Below, piece by piece: positions 8,976-18,669 of a stretch of DNA of 64,000 bases. The number at the start of each line of letters is the position of its first letter. The first letter of the stretch is position 1. The DNA is taken from NCBI GenBank assembly GCA_910578835.1, contig CAJTSK010000010.1, positions 7,365-71,364 of the forward strand. The letters run 5' to 3'. A model generated the notes under the pieces. It was not told the DNA's origin. It made no database searches and saw only the letters and a list, made by a program, of their open reading frames with translations. This DNA is from an uncultured Muribaculum sp. GTDB lineage: Bacteria > Bacteroidota > Bacteroidia > Bacteroidales > Muribaculaceae. The position numbers and the translations under genes are program-made.

Positions 8976-10403
8976 TTATGGATTTTTTAACTTTTTAAGG
9001 GTTTTGGTATGGGTCACGCACTCAGGCACCTCCGGCAAAAAGTGGGTGACATAGATTAGCGTCGGGTGGTCACGGCGAACGATAGTGTTAATAACCGCCT
9101 TGACACTTCGCTTGCGGGCGGCATCAAGTCCATGAAGCGGCTCGTCAAGTATCAGCAGGTCGGGATGCTTGATAAAAGTGCGCGCTATCAGCACAAGCCT
9201 CTGCTCGCCGGTCGACAAAGTCGTGTAGCGCCGGTCGGCAAGATGCTCAAGATGGAAAAGCGAGAGCCACGCCATGGCTTCTTCAGCCGCAGCACGCGAT
9301 ATGGCTCCGTAATTACCCGTAGTGCTGCGCAATCCTTGTGCCACTACATCCCTTACCGTCCCCTCGAAACGGAAATAAAGATGCATCTCGGGCGACACAT
9401 AGCCTATGCGCCGTTTTATATCCCAGATGCTCTCTCCGGAGCCGCGGCTGCGGTCAAAGAGAGTGATGTCATTGGAATAGGCCTGCGGATTATCGGCATA
9501 CACAAGACTGAGCAACACCGACTTGCCGCTTCCGTTAGGTCCGGCAAGAGCCCAGCACTCACCGCTCTTTACGAGCCACGATTCATTTTCGATTATCTTG
9601 CGCGTGCCATAGCTCACATTACACCCACGCAACTCAAGAGTCACGTCATGAGGCAGCTTCTCGCGCGGCGACTTCGGTATACGCTCCAGGTTTACGGCAT
9701 AATCCATCAGTGTCATCATCGACTCACGCACAGCCGCCGCATTGCCGCGACAGTCTACAGGCTCACCTACGGTAAGCGCCTGCATCGGTATCACGATGTC
9801 GGTACAGTCGGGTATCTCCCCCGGATTACAGAGGAGCAACATCACCGATGTGCCGCGCTCGGCGATGGCGGCGATAGCCTCGTCAAACAGCACCCGCGAC
9901 GCAGCGTCAAGACCGATGTAGGGGTTGTCGATTATCAACAGGTCGGGCTGTTGATACATCATATTTATTATCAGCAGTTTGCGCAGCTCACCGCTCGACA
10001 GATAGTTGACCTTCTTATGCTCCACCCCTTCCAGATGAAGCCATGAGCAGAATTGGCGCCAAGTGTCGGTAGCGACATTGCCGCCCATGATTTCAGCCAC
10101 GGTCGGAACCTCATCGTTCATTGTCGCCTCGTGGCGTTGCTGATAATACTCTACATGACATCCGCTCAGCGAGTGAATGTCGCTGAACTCGATAAACTTT
10201 ATCACCGGCTTCTCACCTTCGGTCTTTATCGAATTGGTCATGATATTCCAACCCTTTTCTATTATCCTGCCGAAAGTGCTCTTTCCGCTTCCGTTGGGAC
10301 CAATAACCACCGTCACCCCCGGCTCCACCGCCACATGATGGGGATTGGAGAGAGTTACACCGATATAACGCAACGTGTCGCTTTGTAACTGAATAGTATT
10401 CAT
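8976..10403 (-). CDS. Tandem ATP-binding-domain ABC protein, ModF-like
   Basis: One 475-aa polypeptide contains two ABC nucleotide-binding domains and no membrane segment. Domain 1 has Walker A GPNGSGKST (35-43), signature LSSGELRK and Walker B LLIIDNP. Domain 2 has Walker A GPNGSGKSV, signature LSTGEQRL and Walker B LLILDEP. The catalytic Glu after Walker B is Asn in domain 1 and intact in domain 2, suggesting one degenerate ATP site. The layout resembles ModF/PhrA-type proteins, whose role is poorly defined. No permease or binding-protein gene is adjacent, so an import role is not supported by context. A -7 TAATTTTG (10408-10415) is only 4 nt from the ATG, which suggests a leaderless mRNA. 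Confidence 0.85.
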   Translation of the reverse strand: MNTIQLQSDTLRYIGVTLSNPHHVAVEPGVTVVIGPNGSGKSTFGRIIEKGWNIMTNSIKTEGEKPVIKFIEFSDIHSLSGCHVEYYQQRHEATMNDEVPTVAEIMGGNVATDTWRQFCSWLHLEGVEHKKVNYLSSGELRKLLIINMMYQQPDLLIIDNPYIGLDAASRVLFDEAIAAIAERGTSVMLLLCNPGEIPDCTDIVIPMQALTVGEPVDCRGNAAAVRESMMTLMDYAVNLERIPKSPREKLPHDVTLELRGCNVSYGTRKIIENESWLVKSGECWALAGPNGSGKSVLLSLVYADNPQAYSNDITLFDRSRGSGESIWDIKRRIGYVSPEMHLYFRFEGTVRDVVAQGLRSTTGNYGAISRAAAEEAMAWLSLFHLEHLADRRYTTLSTGEQRLVLIARTFIKHPDLLILDEPLHGLDAARKRSVKAVINTIVRRDHPTLIYVTHFLPEVPECVTHTKTLKKLKNP

Positions 10404-10511
10404 GATGCAAAATTACACATTTTTATCACGGGCAACACCCCATATCACAATAAATGCTTAAATTTGCACATTAATTATAGACGAAAACAATAACTCAAAC
10501 ATAATAATTCG

Positions 10512-11804
10512 ATGAATTTTATTGAAGAATTAAAGTGGCGCGGAATGCTCCACACCATGATTCCGGGCACAGACGAACTTCTTGAAAAAGAGCAAGTGAC
10601 AGCTTACCTCGGAATAGACCCCACCGCCGACTCTCTTCATATCGGTCACCTCTGCGGAGTGATGATACTCCGTCATTTCCAGCGTTGCGGTCACAAACCG
10701 ATAGCTCTCGTGGGCGGCGCGACCGGCATGATCGGCGACCCGTCGGGAAAGTCGGCAGAGCGTAATCTTCTTGATGAGCCTACCCTGCGTCACAATCAGG
10801 AAGCTATCAAAAAGCAGCTTGCCAAATTCCTTGACTTTGAGTCTGATGCCCCCAACCGTGCAGAGCTGGTCAACAACTACGACTGGATGAAAGAATTTTC
10901 ATTCCTCGACTTTGCCCGCACCATAGGCAAGCACATCACCGTCAACTACATGATGGCTAAAGACTCTGTTAAAAAGCGTCTCAACGGCGAGGCTCGCGAC
11001 GGATTGTCGTTTACCGAGTTTACCTATCAGCTTCTTCAGGGCTACGACTTCCTCCATCTCTTCGAGACCAAAGGATGTAAATTGCAGATGGGCGGTTCTG
11101 ACCAGTGGGGCAACATGACCACAGGCACTGAGCTTATACGTCGCACCAATGGCGGCGAGGCATATGCCCTCACCTGCCCGCTTATAACCAAGGCTGACGG
11201 TACCAAATTCGGTAAGACTGAAAGCGGAAATGTATGGCTTGACGCTCGCTACACCTCTCCTTACAAGTTCTACCAGTTCTGGCTAAATGTGTCAGATGAA
11301 GATGCCGAGCGCTACATCAAGATATTCACCTCTCTTCCAAAAGAGGAAATCGACTCGCTTATCGCCGAGCAGAAAGCTGACCCCGGTCTGCGTCCGCTCC
11401 AGAAGCGTCTTGCCCGCGAAGTGACCACAATGGTTCATTCCGAAGCCGAATACAACGCAGCCGTGGAAGCATCGCAGATTCTATTCAGCAACAAGGCAGG
11501 CGAACTACTTCACAACATTGACGAGCAGACTCTCCTCGATATCTTTGAAGGAGTTGACCGCTTCGAGATTGAGCGCGCCGACCTTGACGGCTCAGTAAAT
11601 CTTGCAGTGCTGCTCACCGACAAGGCAAAGGTATTCCCCAGCAAGGGCGAGCTCCGCAAGCTTGCGCAGGGCAACGGACTTTCAATCAACAAGGAGAAAG
11701 TAACCGACATAAATCTGCCGGCAACCACCGACATGCTCCTCAACGATAAGTATATCCTTGTTCAGAAAGGAAAGAAAAATTACTATCTGCTCATCGTGAA
11801 ATAA
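10512..11804 (+). CDS. tyrS: Tyrosyl-tRNA synthetase
   Basis: This class I synthetase charges tRNA-Tyr. The HIGH motif is SLHIGHLCG (His43-His46) and the KMSKS-equivalent is KFGKT near residue 236. The tyrosine-site segment [12 protein letters not shown] and GGSDQWGN are present. A C-terminal S4 RNA-binding domain covers about residues 365-430 and ends [12 protein letters not shown]. At 430 aa it is full length. A -7 TAAATTTG lies at 10459-10466 without a clear -33. Confidence 0.97.
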   Translation: MNFIEELKWRGMLHTMIPGTDELLEKEQVTAYLGIDPTADSLHIGHLCGVMILRHFQRCGHKPIALVGGATGMIGDPSGKSAERNLLDEPTLRHNQEAIKKQLAKFLDFESDAPNRAELVNNYDWMKEFSFLDFARTIGKHITVNYMMAKDSVKKRLNGEARDGLSFTEFTYQLLQGYDFLHLFETKGCKLQMGGSDQWGNMTTGTELIRRTNGGEAYALTCPLITKADGTKFGKTESGNVWLDARYTSPYKFYQFWLNVSDEDAERYIKIFTSLPKEEIDSLIAEQKADPGLRPLQKRLAREVTTMVHSEAEYNAAVEASQILFSNKAGELLHNIDEQTLLDIFEGVDRFEIERADLDGSVNLAVLLTDKAKVFPSKGELRKLAQGNGLSINKEKVTDINLPATTDMLLNDKYILVQKGKKNYYLLIVK

Positions 11805-11831
11805 GACATTTCGCTTATCCCGATAAAAAAG

Positions 11832-11866
11832 CAGGATGCACAATGAGTGCATCCTGTTCTTTTTTT
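11832..11866 (+). terminator. Bidirectional terminator between tyrS and galE
   Basis: A perfect 10-bp stem (11832-11841 with 11847-11856) with a 5-nt loop is followed by TTCTTTTTTT. It is preceded by an A-run (11825-11830), so it can serve both convergent genes. Confidence 0.92.
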
Positions 11867-11886
11867 ATATAAGTAGCTGAGTGAAA

Positions 11887-12924
11887 TTACATTATACCGC
11901 GTTCGCGGAGCTTGAGCTGCCATGCCCATGCAGAGCGCATGGTGTCATCAATGGGAGTAGTGGCGGTCCAGCCAAGCACTTCGTTGGCATACTTCGGGTC
12001 GGCCCATACCTGCTCTATATCACCGGCGCGGCGCGGCGCAATCTTATACGGCACCTTCACCCCGGTAGCGCGCTCAAAAGCGTTAATAAGCTCCATTACC
12101 GACAGTCCGTTGCCTGTGCCGAGGTTAAATATCTCGATTTTTGCCTCGCTCTTATCCTCAAGCATTCGCTCTACGGCTATCACATGGGCGCGTGCAAGGT
12201 CCACTACATCTATAAAGTCGCGGATACAGTAACCGTCACGGGTATTATAATCGTTGCCAAACACACTCAACTCCTTTCTTACACCGATAGCAGTCTGGGT
12301 AAGATAAGGGATAAGATTCTGTGGCACACCGTTGGGCAGCTCGCCTATCTCAGCCGAAGGATGCGCGCCTACAGGGTTGAAGTAGCGCAATATCACGCTC
12401 TTAAACGGAGCGCCGGCATTGATTACATCGGTGATGATTTCTTCCGAAATCTGCTTGGTATTTCCATAGGGCGATGTCGCCTTCTTGATGGGAGCCTCCT
12501 CGGTCACGGGGTTGTTGTCGGGCTCGCCATATACGGTACATGATGACGAGAACACGATACCTTTCACGCCGCGCTCTCCCATCAGGTCGAGAAGGTTAAG
12601 GAGGGTGTTGAGATTATTGCGGTAATATAGTATCGGCTTTTCCATTGACTCGCCGACAGCCTTGCTTGCCGCAAAATTGATTATGCCCTTGATTTCGGGA
12701 TACTTGTCAAAGAGGCTTTTCATAGTATCCATGTCAGTGCAGTCTCCCTCGAAAAATTCGGGACGCACTCCGGTTATGCGCTCAATACCGTCAAGCACAT
12801 CGCGGTTACTGTTTGACAGATTATCCACTATCACCACGGGATAACCTGCATTCTGAAGTTCAACGACTGTGTGCGATCCGATATATCCGGTGCCACCTGT
12901 CACTAAAATCATCTCTTTTTTCAT
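11887..12924 (-). CDS. galE: UDP-glucose 4-epimerase
   Basis: This is an extended SDR enzyme that interconverts UDP-glucose and UDP-galactose for glycan synthesis or galactose use. The NAD-binding GGTGYIG is at residues 10-16, FSSSCTVYGEP at 125-135, and the catalytic Tyr153 and Lys157 lie in SPYGNTK. The substrate-binding RYFNPVGAHPS and the C-terminal RRAGDIEQVWADP are typical of GalE. The 345-aa length matches the family. It has no sugar-pathway neighbours and converges with tyrS. Confidence 0.95.
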   Translation of the reverse strand: MKKEMILVTGGTGYIGSHTVVELQNAGYPVVIVDNLSNSNRDVLDGIERITGVRPEFFEGDCTDMDTMKSLFDKYPEIKGIINFAASKAVGESMEKPILYYRNNLNTLLNLLDLMGERGVKGIVFSSSCTVYGEPDNNPVTEEAPIKKATSPYGNTKQISEEIITDVINAGAPFKSVILRYFNPVGAHPSAEIGELPNGVPQNLIPYLTQTAIGVRKELSVFGNDYNTRDGYCIRDFIDVVDLARAHVIAVERMLEDKSEAKIEIFNLGTGNGLSVMELINAFERATGVKVPYKIAPRRAGDIEQVWADPKYANEVLGWTATTPIDDTMRSAWAWQLKLRERGIM

Positions 12925-12969
12925 CTTGGTTATGTCGTAAAAAGGTTAGTACATATTTTATATAACACA

Positions 12970-13488
12970 TTAAAACACCTGTCCGACAGAATATCTTATA
13001 TGAGGTTCATCATCGCCGGGGCGTTGAAATCCGTCGAAAAACCGTTCCGCCATCGCGTCGGTCACAATCGCCGCATCAGGTCCGGGAGTCAGGTTGCGTA
13101 TATGCAGCCGCTGCTTTATCTCCGTCAGCGGTGTATCGCAATAAATCAGCACGCTATCGCCGCCGCGCGACTTGACATATTTCCGGTAAGCATCGCGCTT
13201 GTCGCGTTTGCAGAAAGTAAAGTCTATCACCGCCTTGCCGCCACAGGACAATATATCCCCGAGACGACTGAGCAAATCGGTCTCAGCTTCGGCAAGATAT
13301 ACGGGAAACATCTCTTCAGGATAATCACGCCCACACATACCGTGCTGCCGCCACATTATCCTGTCGATTGACAGATGCTCATATCCGTAAGCCCCAAGCG
13401 CCATGGCAAGTGTTGTCTTGCCCGAGCCCGACACGCCGCTTACCATCACCACGGCAGCATCACCTATGCGTTCTACCAGTGTGTTCAT
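12970..13488 (-). CDS. Small P-loop kinase/AAA-family NTPase
   Basis: With the start at 13488 the product is 172 aa, with P-loop GVSGSGKTT at residues 18-26 and a DFTFCKRDKR segment resembling the LID-type arginines of small-molecule kinases. It resembles the AAA_33 or zeta-toxin-like kinase group, and the substrate is unknown. The frame is open to an ATG at 13545, but a -7 TAACTTTG (13494-13501) sits 5 nt before the 13488 ATG and the extra residues are unlike a protein start. I therefore chose 13488. This makes the mRNA nearly leaderless. Confidence 0.75.
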   Translation of the reverse strand: MNTLVERIGDAAVVMVSGVSGSGKTTLAMALGAYGYEHLSIDRIMWRQHGMCGRDYPEEMFPVYLAEAETDLLSRLGDILSCGGKAVIDFTFCKRDKRDAYRKYVKSRGGDSVLIYCDTPLTEIKQRLHIRNLTPGPDAAIVTDAMAERFFDGFQRPGDDEPHIRYSVGQVF

Positions 13489-13665
13489 AATGTCAAAGTT
13501 ACAACATTTTTCGCCAATCCAGATGCAATAAATGTCAAAATTCAAAAATTACCGTATATAGTCGGCAAAATCCCGACATTCACCTACCAACGACAATTGC
13601 GCAAAACGCGCTACTTCGCTTATTCATAATATTTTTGTATATTTGCAAGACAAAGTGTTTACAGT

Positions 13666-15429
13666 ATGAAAAATATTATCTGTCATATATGCCTAATCGT
13701 AGCCATAGTCTTAGCCGGAAGTCCGGAATCTCATGCAGTCAAGGCTCAACCCGGACTGATTACAGTGACCCAACCCGACGGCACCGAGCTTAATGTAAGA
13801 CTTATCGGTGACGAGCATTTCCACTATTTCCTTACCGACGACGGCTTTCCCCTCATCAACGATAACGACGTGTACTATTACGCCTCCACCACGCCCGACG
13901 GCAATCTTATGCGCTCCTCCATGACAGCCACACCGCGACATATGCGCAGCCCGGAGGCTAACGTCTTTCTCAGCAAAGTAGACGCGGCAAGGACCATTGA
14001 TGCCATGCCCCGTCGCATAGGACTATTCCCCGGCACTTCATTTCCGGCAACGGGAGAGCAGAAAGCGCTTGTGATACTTGTCGAATTTTCTGACTGCGAG
14101 TTTTTCACCGATGACGCCCACAATTATTTCACCTCCCTGCTCAATGAAGAGGGATGTAATCTCGGCGGAGCCACAGGCAGCGCACGCGACTACTTTGTGC
14201 AGAACTCATCGGGTATCTTCCGTCCCGACTTCGATGTCTACGGTCCAGTAGTCTTGTCACAGCCCACAGCTTATTACGGCGGCAACGACAGGTGGGGCAA
14301 TGACAAGGCTCCTCACAAGATGGTAATAGAAGCGTGCCAGCTACTTGACAGCGAAGTGGACTTTTCAGTCTACGACCGTGATGATGACGGCATTATCGAC
14401 AATGTATTCCTGTTTTATGCCGGTCGCGGGGAGGCTACATCCGGCGGAGCCAACACGATATGGCCTCACTCATCATACATCTCCGACTGGGAGCCGACAA
14501 CCGAATACATATTTGACGGAGTAAAACTTGACTCTTATGCCTGCACCAACGAGCGCGTCGGCAACCACACCTGCGGCATAGGCACATTCTGCCACGAATT
14601 TTCCCACGTGCTCGGTCTCCCCGACCTCTATGCGACCTCCTCTTCCACCGCTTTCACCCCCGGCGCCTGGTCGCTTCTTGACAGCGGTTCTTACAACAAT
14701 GGAGAAAACACTCCTGCCGGCTATTCCATATTTGAACGTTATGCCCTCGGATGGGTCACACCTCAGGATATAACCGTAGGAGTAAGGGAAATCACATTGC
14801 GCCACATAGCCGAAAATGGCGACGGTGCAATCATATCCACCCCGAAGGAAAATGAATTTTTCCTGCTTGAAAACCGACAGAAGACAGGCTGGGACTCCTA
14901 TATACCGGGACACGGTATGCTTGTGTGGCACATCGACTACAACGAGTCGGCGTGGAGAGATAATATTGTAAACAATGCCCGCGCCCACCAATATGTCGAC
15001 CTTGAGGAAGCCGATAATGTTATGTCGGAATTGACCCGCGCCGGCGATGCCTTCCCGGGGACAGCCGGTATCACCTCATTTACCCCCGCCACCAAGCCTG
15101 CGCTCCGTCCATGGTCGGGTGAAGACATGGGAATTTCAATCATCGGAATCACCGAGACCGATGATGGGCTCATAAAGTTTACCGCAATCGGGAAAAACGA
15201 CCAAAACTCGACTTCCATTTCCGATATACATGGCGACGGGACCGCGATTTCGTCCGACAATCTCACAATTTCAGTTTCGACACCTGCCGAATCGCGCATA
15301 ACGGTATTGAACATAGCGGGATTTACCCTATACGACGCCATGGGTGCCGGTGCAACCGTAACAGTTCCGGCAGCCGGACTATATATAGTGACAGTCAACG
15401 GCGTCTCTCAAAAAATAGCGGTAAAATAA
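13666..15429 (+). CDS. Secreted M6-family metalloprotease with T9SS-like C-terminal domain
   Basis: The product begins with a signal peptide (residues 1 to about 27, ending PESHAVKAQ). The catalytic zinc motif is HEFSHVLGLPD at 310-320, the extended HExxHxxGxxD form of immune-inhibitor-A-like M6 peptidases. The MLVWHIDYN segment near 425-433 is also typical of the family. The last 70 or so residues (TVLNIAGFTLYDAMG to VNGVSQKIAVK) resemble a Por-type sorting domain, so export by a type IX system to the cell surface or outside is likely. A -7 TATATTTG is at 13638-13645. The substrate is unknown; mucins or host proteins are only guesses. Confidence 0.88.
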   Translation: MKNIICHICLIVAIVLAGSPESHAVKAQPGLITVTQPDGTELNVRLIGDEHFHYFLTDDGFPLINDNDVYYYASTTPDGNLMRSSMTATPRHMRSPEANVFLSKVDAARTIDAMPRRIGLFPGTSFPATGEQKALVILVEFSDCEFFTDDAHNYFTSLLNEEGCNLGGATGSARDYFVQNSSGIFRPDFDVYGPVVLSQPTAYYGGNDRWGNDKAPHKMVIEACQLLDSEVDFSVYDRDDDGIIDNVFLFYAGRGEATSGGANTIWPHSSYISDWEPTTEYIFDGVKLDSYACTNERVGNHTCGIGTFCHEFSHVLGLPDLYATSSSTAFTPGAWSLLDSGSYNNGENTPAGYSIFERYALGWVTPQDITVGVREITLRHIAENGDGAIISTPKENEFFLLENRQKTGWDSYIPGHGMLVWHIDYNESAWRDNIVNNARAHQYVDLEEADNVMSELTRAGDAFPGTAGITSFTPATKPALRPWSGEDMGISIIGITETDDGLIKFTAIGKNDQNSTSISDIHGDGTAISSDNLTISVSTPAESRITVLNIAGFTLYDAMGAGATVTVPAAGLYIVTVNGVSQKIAVK

Positions 15430-15483
15430 CTCCTGATGAAATGAACTTATCGACACCTCATCACATTATTAATAACCATCAAT

Positions 15484-16107
15484 ATGAAAAATTTAATTCT
15501 ACCATTAGCAGTAATAATCACTATGGCTCTTTCAAGTTGCAACAACAATAACACAACCACGGAGACCACCCCCACGGACTCCTCTTCAGCTATGCTTGAC
15601 GCAATATTCACCCGTACAAGCATCCGCTCTTACGAGCCTGACCACGCTGTATCACGTGACACGGTTGAGATACTTCTCCGCGCCGCTATGTCAGCCCCGT
15701 CGGCAGTCAACAAACAGCCTTGGGCATTTGTAGTGCTCGACACCCGCGAGGCTCTTGACTCGCTCGCCGAGGTATTGCCTTATGCCAAGATGCTCACTCA
15801 TGCACCGCTTGCCATCGTGGCTTGTGGCGACATGAACAAGGCTATTGAAGGTGAAGGAAGGGATTTCTGGATTCAGGATGTGTCGGCAGCTACAGAAAAC
15901 ATGCTTATCGCCGCCCATGCCCTCGGTCTTGGCGCGGTATGGACAGGAGTGTACCCCGACCTTGAACGTGTAAAAGCAGTCAAGGAACGACTCGGCATGC
16001 CTGACAATATAATACCGTTATGCGTAGTGCCCGTAGGTTATCCCGCAGGCAATCAACAGCCTAAAGACAAGTGGAACCCGGAGGCAATACACTACAACCT
16101 CTGGTAA
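15484..16107 (+). CDS. Nitroreductase-family lipoprotein
   Basis: This is an FMN-dependent nitroreductase-fold protein (TRTSIRSYEPD, AMSAPSAVNKQPWAFVV, AALALGLGAVWTG-type segment, VVPVGYP). It carries an SPII signal peptide with lipobox LSSC (Cys19), followed by an Asn/Thr-rich linker to about residue 38. Most nitroreductases are cytoplasmic, so the lipid anchor places this one in the envelope, where an electron donor is not obvious. It starts 54 nt after the M6 protease stop and could share its transcript. Confidence 0.88.
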   Translation: MKNLILPLAVIITMALSSCNNNNTTTETTPTDSSSAMLDAIFTRTSIRSYEPDHAVSRDTVEILLRAAMSAPSAVNKQPWAFVVLDTREALDSLAEVLPYAKMLTHAPLAIVACGDMNKAIEGEGRDFWIQDVSAATENMLIAAHALGLGAVWTGVYPDLERVKAVKERLGMPDNIIPLCVVPVGYPAGNQQPKDKWNPEAIHYNLW

Positions 16108-16116
16108 TCAGCAAGC

Positions 16117-18597
16117 CTACATTGGGTCGACATCGTAATACACCTGCATTGACCGCAGGGCGGCGTCAGCCATAAATGACTCATAGACCGAACGCAGGAT
16201 ATCCTTGACTTTACGCATGGATGCCTGCGTTTCCACTTTCAGCATGATTTTGCGTATATAAAGCGACTGGATACGCGCCACATGGGGCTCATCGGGACCG
16301 AACACACGGTTGCCAAACAGATTTCGCAATGTCTCGGCATAGCGTGCCGATGCCTCTATGAGGCGCAACTCGTCGCGGTGTTTAAGATAAATATTGATTA
16401 CCCGGGTAAACGGCGGATAGTTGAAGCGGTGGCGTTCCTCAAGTTCATGGCGGTAAAAACCGAGATAATTGTGGGCTTGCAGAAACGATATTACCGGATG
16501 TGCCGGCTGAGTGGTCTGTACCACTACAAGCCCGCGCTTCTCACGCCTGCCGGCGCGTCCCGCCACTTGCTCCAGCATGTTAAATGCGCGTTCGGTCGAC
16601 CTGAAATCGGGGAAATTGATAAGAGTGTCGGCATTAAGCACTCCGACTATGCTCACCCTGTCAAAGTCAAGACCCTTTGTCACCATCTGAGTGCCGACAA
16701 GAATGCTGGTCTTTCCTGTCGAAAACTCATTGATAATATTTTCATAGCCATCTTTGTTTCGGGTGGTGTCAAGGTCCATACGCGAAATCTTCTCATCAGG
16801 AAATACATTTTCCACCGTGTCTTCTATGCGCTCGGTACCATAGCCGTGAACTTCAATCGACGGCTCCTTGCAAGAAGGACATATGACAGGAAGCTTATAT
16901 GTGGCGCCACAGTAATGACACACCATCTCCCCCGCACGGCGATGATAAGTAAGCGACACGTCACAATTCTGGCATTTCGGCACATAACCACATTGACGAC
17001 ACACGACCACCGGCGCATAACCACGGCGGTTATGGAAAAATATCGCCTGCTCTCCCCGGCGCAACGCCTCACGCGACAATTTCACAAGTTCGTTGGAAAA
17101 AGGTCCGCTCACGCCGTTGCGTTTGCGCTCTTCAGTCATGTCAATCACGCGTATAGTCGGGAGCTCAACCCCTTCATAACGCTCTTGCAGCGACACAAGC
17201 CCGTAGCGACCTTTGGTAGCCTTGTAATAAGTCTCTACCGAAGGAGTGGCACTACCGAGCAACGTACGTGCCCCATGCATCGAGGCAAGCACAATAGCGC
17301 AATCACGGGCATTATAACGGGGTGCCGGGTCATACTGCTTGTAGCTTGACTCATGCTCCTCGTCGACAATGACAAGCCCGAGCTTTGAAAAAGGCAGGAA
17401 GAGCGACGACCGCGCGCCTATCACCACACAGGGCGACGGGTCATGCAGTATGCGCTTCCATAAGTCGACGCGCTCATTGTCGGAAAACTTCGAGTGGTAT
17501 ATCACCACCTTGTCGCCAAACACTTTCTGTAACCTGCGGGTGAGCTGCGTGGTAAGGGCTATCTCCGGGACAAGATACAGCACCTGCTCCCCCTTCTTCA
17601 AAACAAAGTCGATAAGATGTATGTAAATTTCAGTCTTTCCACTTGATGTCACTCCATGGAGGAGCATCACATCTTTTTCAAGAAATCCGGTATGAATCTC
17701 CCGCAACGCCGTGTTCTGCGGCTCGGTAAGCTTGGGAAGTTCGCCTGTAGGTGTGCCGATATAGCGGAAACGGTTGATTTCACGCACAAACACCTTCACG
17801 ATGCATTTAGCGGCAAGCGCCGACAATATCGCCGGCGACAGTCCCGTGACCTCCATTAACGCCGCGCGGGTCACCTCCCCGGCTATCCCCTCGCTGCGAT
17901 GCTTGTTAAGCATGTCGACAAGCGCCACAAGCATCTGCTCTTGCTTGGGCGCATTTCTCACGGCATCAAATGCACGGTGCATCGCCTCATTGTCGGAGCG
18001 GTCCACGGCAAGTCTTACACATACCTCCTTCTTCGACCGGTAGCGCTCCACGAGCTTCTCCGAGATGATTATCACGCCCTTTTCAACCATACGCATTATT
18101 ATGGTCTCCACACGTTGCAGCCCGGTCTTTTTCTCTATGTCGGCTGCCGTCATCTTGCCGTTGTGGTCAAGCGACTGTGCTATTATAGCCTCACGCTCCC
18201 CGAGCCGGTCGTCGGGCGACTCCTCATAATCGGGATTAAGCTCGACAAAGGTCTCGCTCTCGATTTTCAATCCGGCAGGCACAGCCGCCTTATACACGTC
18301 GCCGACCGAACAGAGGTAATACTCTGCTATCCATTCCCAGAATTTCATCTGCGGATAGCGCAATACAGGGCAGTCATCGGGTGCCGACACGATATCCTTG
18401 ACCTCAAACCCCTCCGGGGCGACATTGCCTACCGCCACGACTATCGCCGTGTAAAACTTTTTCTTTCCAAACGGCACCACGACACGACATCCCGGCGCAA
18501 CCGCCCCGGACAATACCGGAGGTATGCGGTAAGTGAATGTGCCGTAAAGCGGAAGAGGCAATATAACCTCGGCAAAATGAACTGTTTGGGGGAGCAT
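16117..18597 (-). CDS. priA: Primosomal replication-restart helicase PriA
   Basis: PriA recognises stalled forks and reloads the replisome. The N-terminal 3'-end-binding domain spans about residues 1-110. The helicase has Walker A GVTSSGKT (315-322) and DEEH (412-415). The zinc-binding insertion contains eight cysteines in four CxxC pairs (CRQC, CQNC, CHYC, CPSC), and the C-terminal helicase motifs QVAGRAGR and an IINxYLKHR segment follow. At 826 aa it is full length. It converges with the nitroreductase gene with a 9-nt gap. Confidence 0.97.
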   Translation of the reverse strand: MLPQTVHFAEVILPLPLYGTFTYRIPPVLSGAVAPGCRVVVPFGKKKFYTAIVVAVGNVAPEGFEVKDIVSAPDDCPVLRYPQMKFWEWIAEYYLCSVGDVYKAAVPAGLKIESETFVELNPDYEESPDDRLGEREAIIAQSLDHNGKMTAADIEKKTGLQRVETIIMRMVEKGVIIISEKLVERYRSKKEVCVRLAVDRSDNEAMHRAFDAVRNAPKQEQMLVALVDMLNKHRSEGIAGEVTRAALMEVTGLSPAILSALAAKCIVKVFVREINRFRYIGTPTGELPKLTEPQNTALREIHTGFLEKDVMLLHGVTSSGKTEIYIHLIDFVLKKGEQVLYLVPEIALTTQLTRRLQKVFGDKVVIYHSKFSDNERVDLWKRILHDPSPCVVIGARSSLFLPFSKLGLVIVDEEHESSYKQYDPAPRYNARDCAIVLASMHGARTLLGSATPSVETYYKATKGRYGLVSLQERYEGVELPTIRVIDMTEERKRNGVSGPFSNELVKLSREALRRGEQAIFFHNRRGYAPVVVCRQCGYVPKCQNCDVSLTYHRRAGEMVCHYCGATYKLPVICPSCKEPSIEVHGYGTERIEDTVENVFPDEKISRMDLDTTRNKDGYENIINEFSTGKTSILVGTQMVTKGLDFDRVSIVGVLNADTLINFPDFRSTERAFNMLEQVAGRAGRREKRGLVVVQTTQPAHPVISFLQAHNYLGFYRHELEERHRFNYPPFTRVINIYLKHRDELRLIEASARYAETLRNLFGNRVFGPDEPHVARIQSLYIRKIMLKVETQASMRKVKDILRSVYESFMADAALRSMQVYYDVDPM

Positions 18598-18669
18598 ATT
18601 GTTGGTCTGTTATAATTAATAGAGTAAAGTTAATAAATTCATCGCGATACCGCAAACACGATATTAAAA

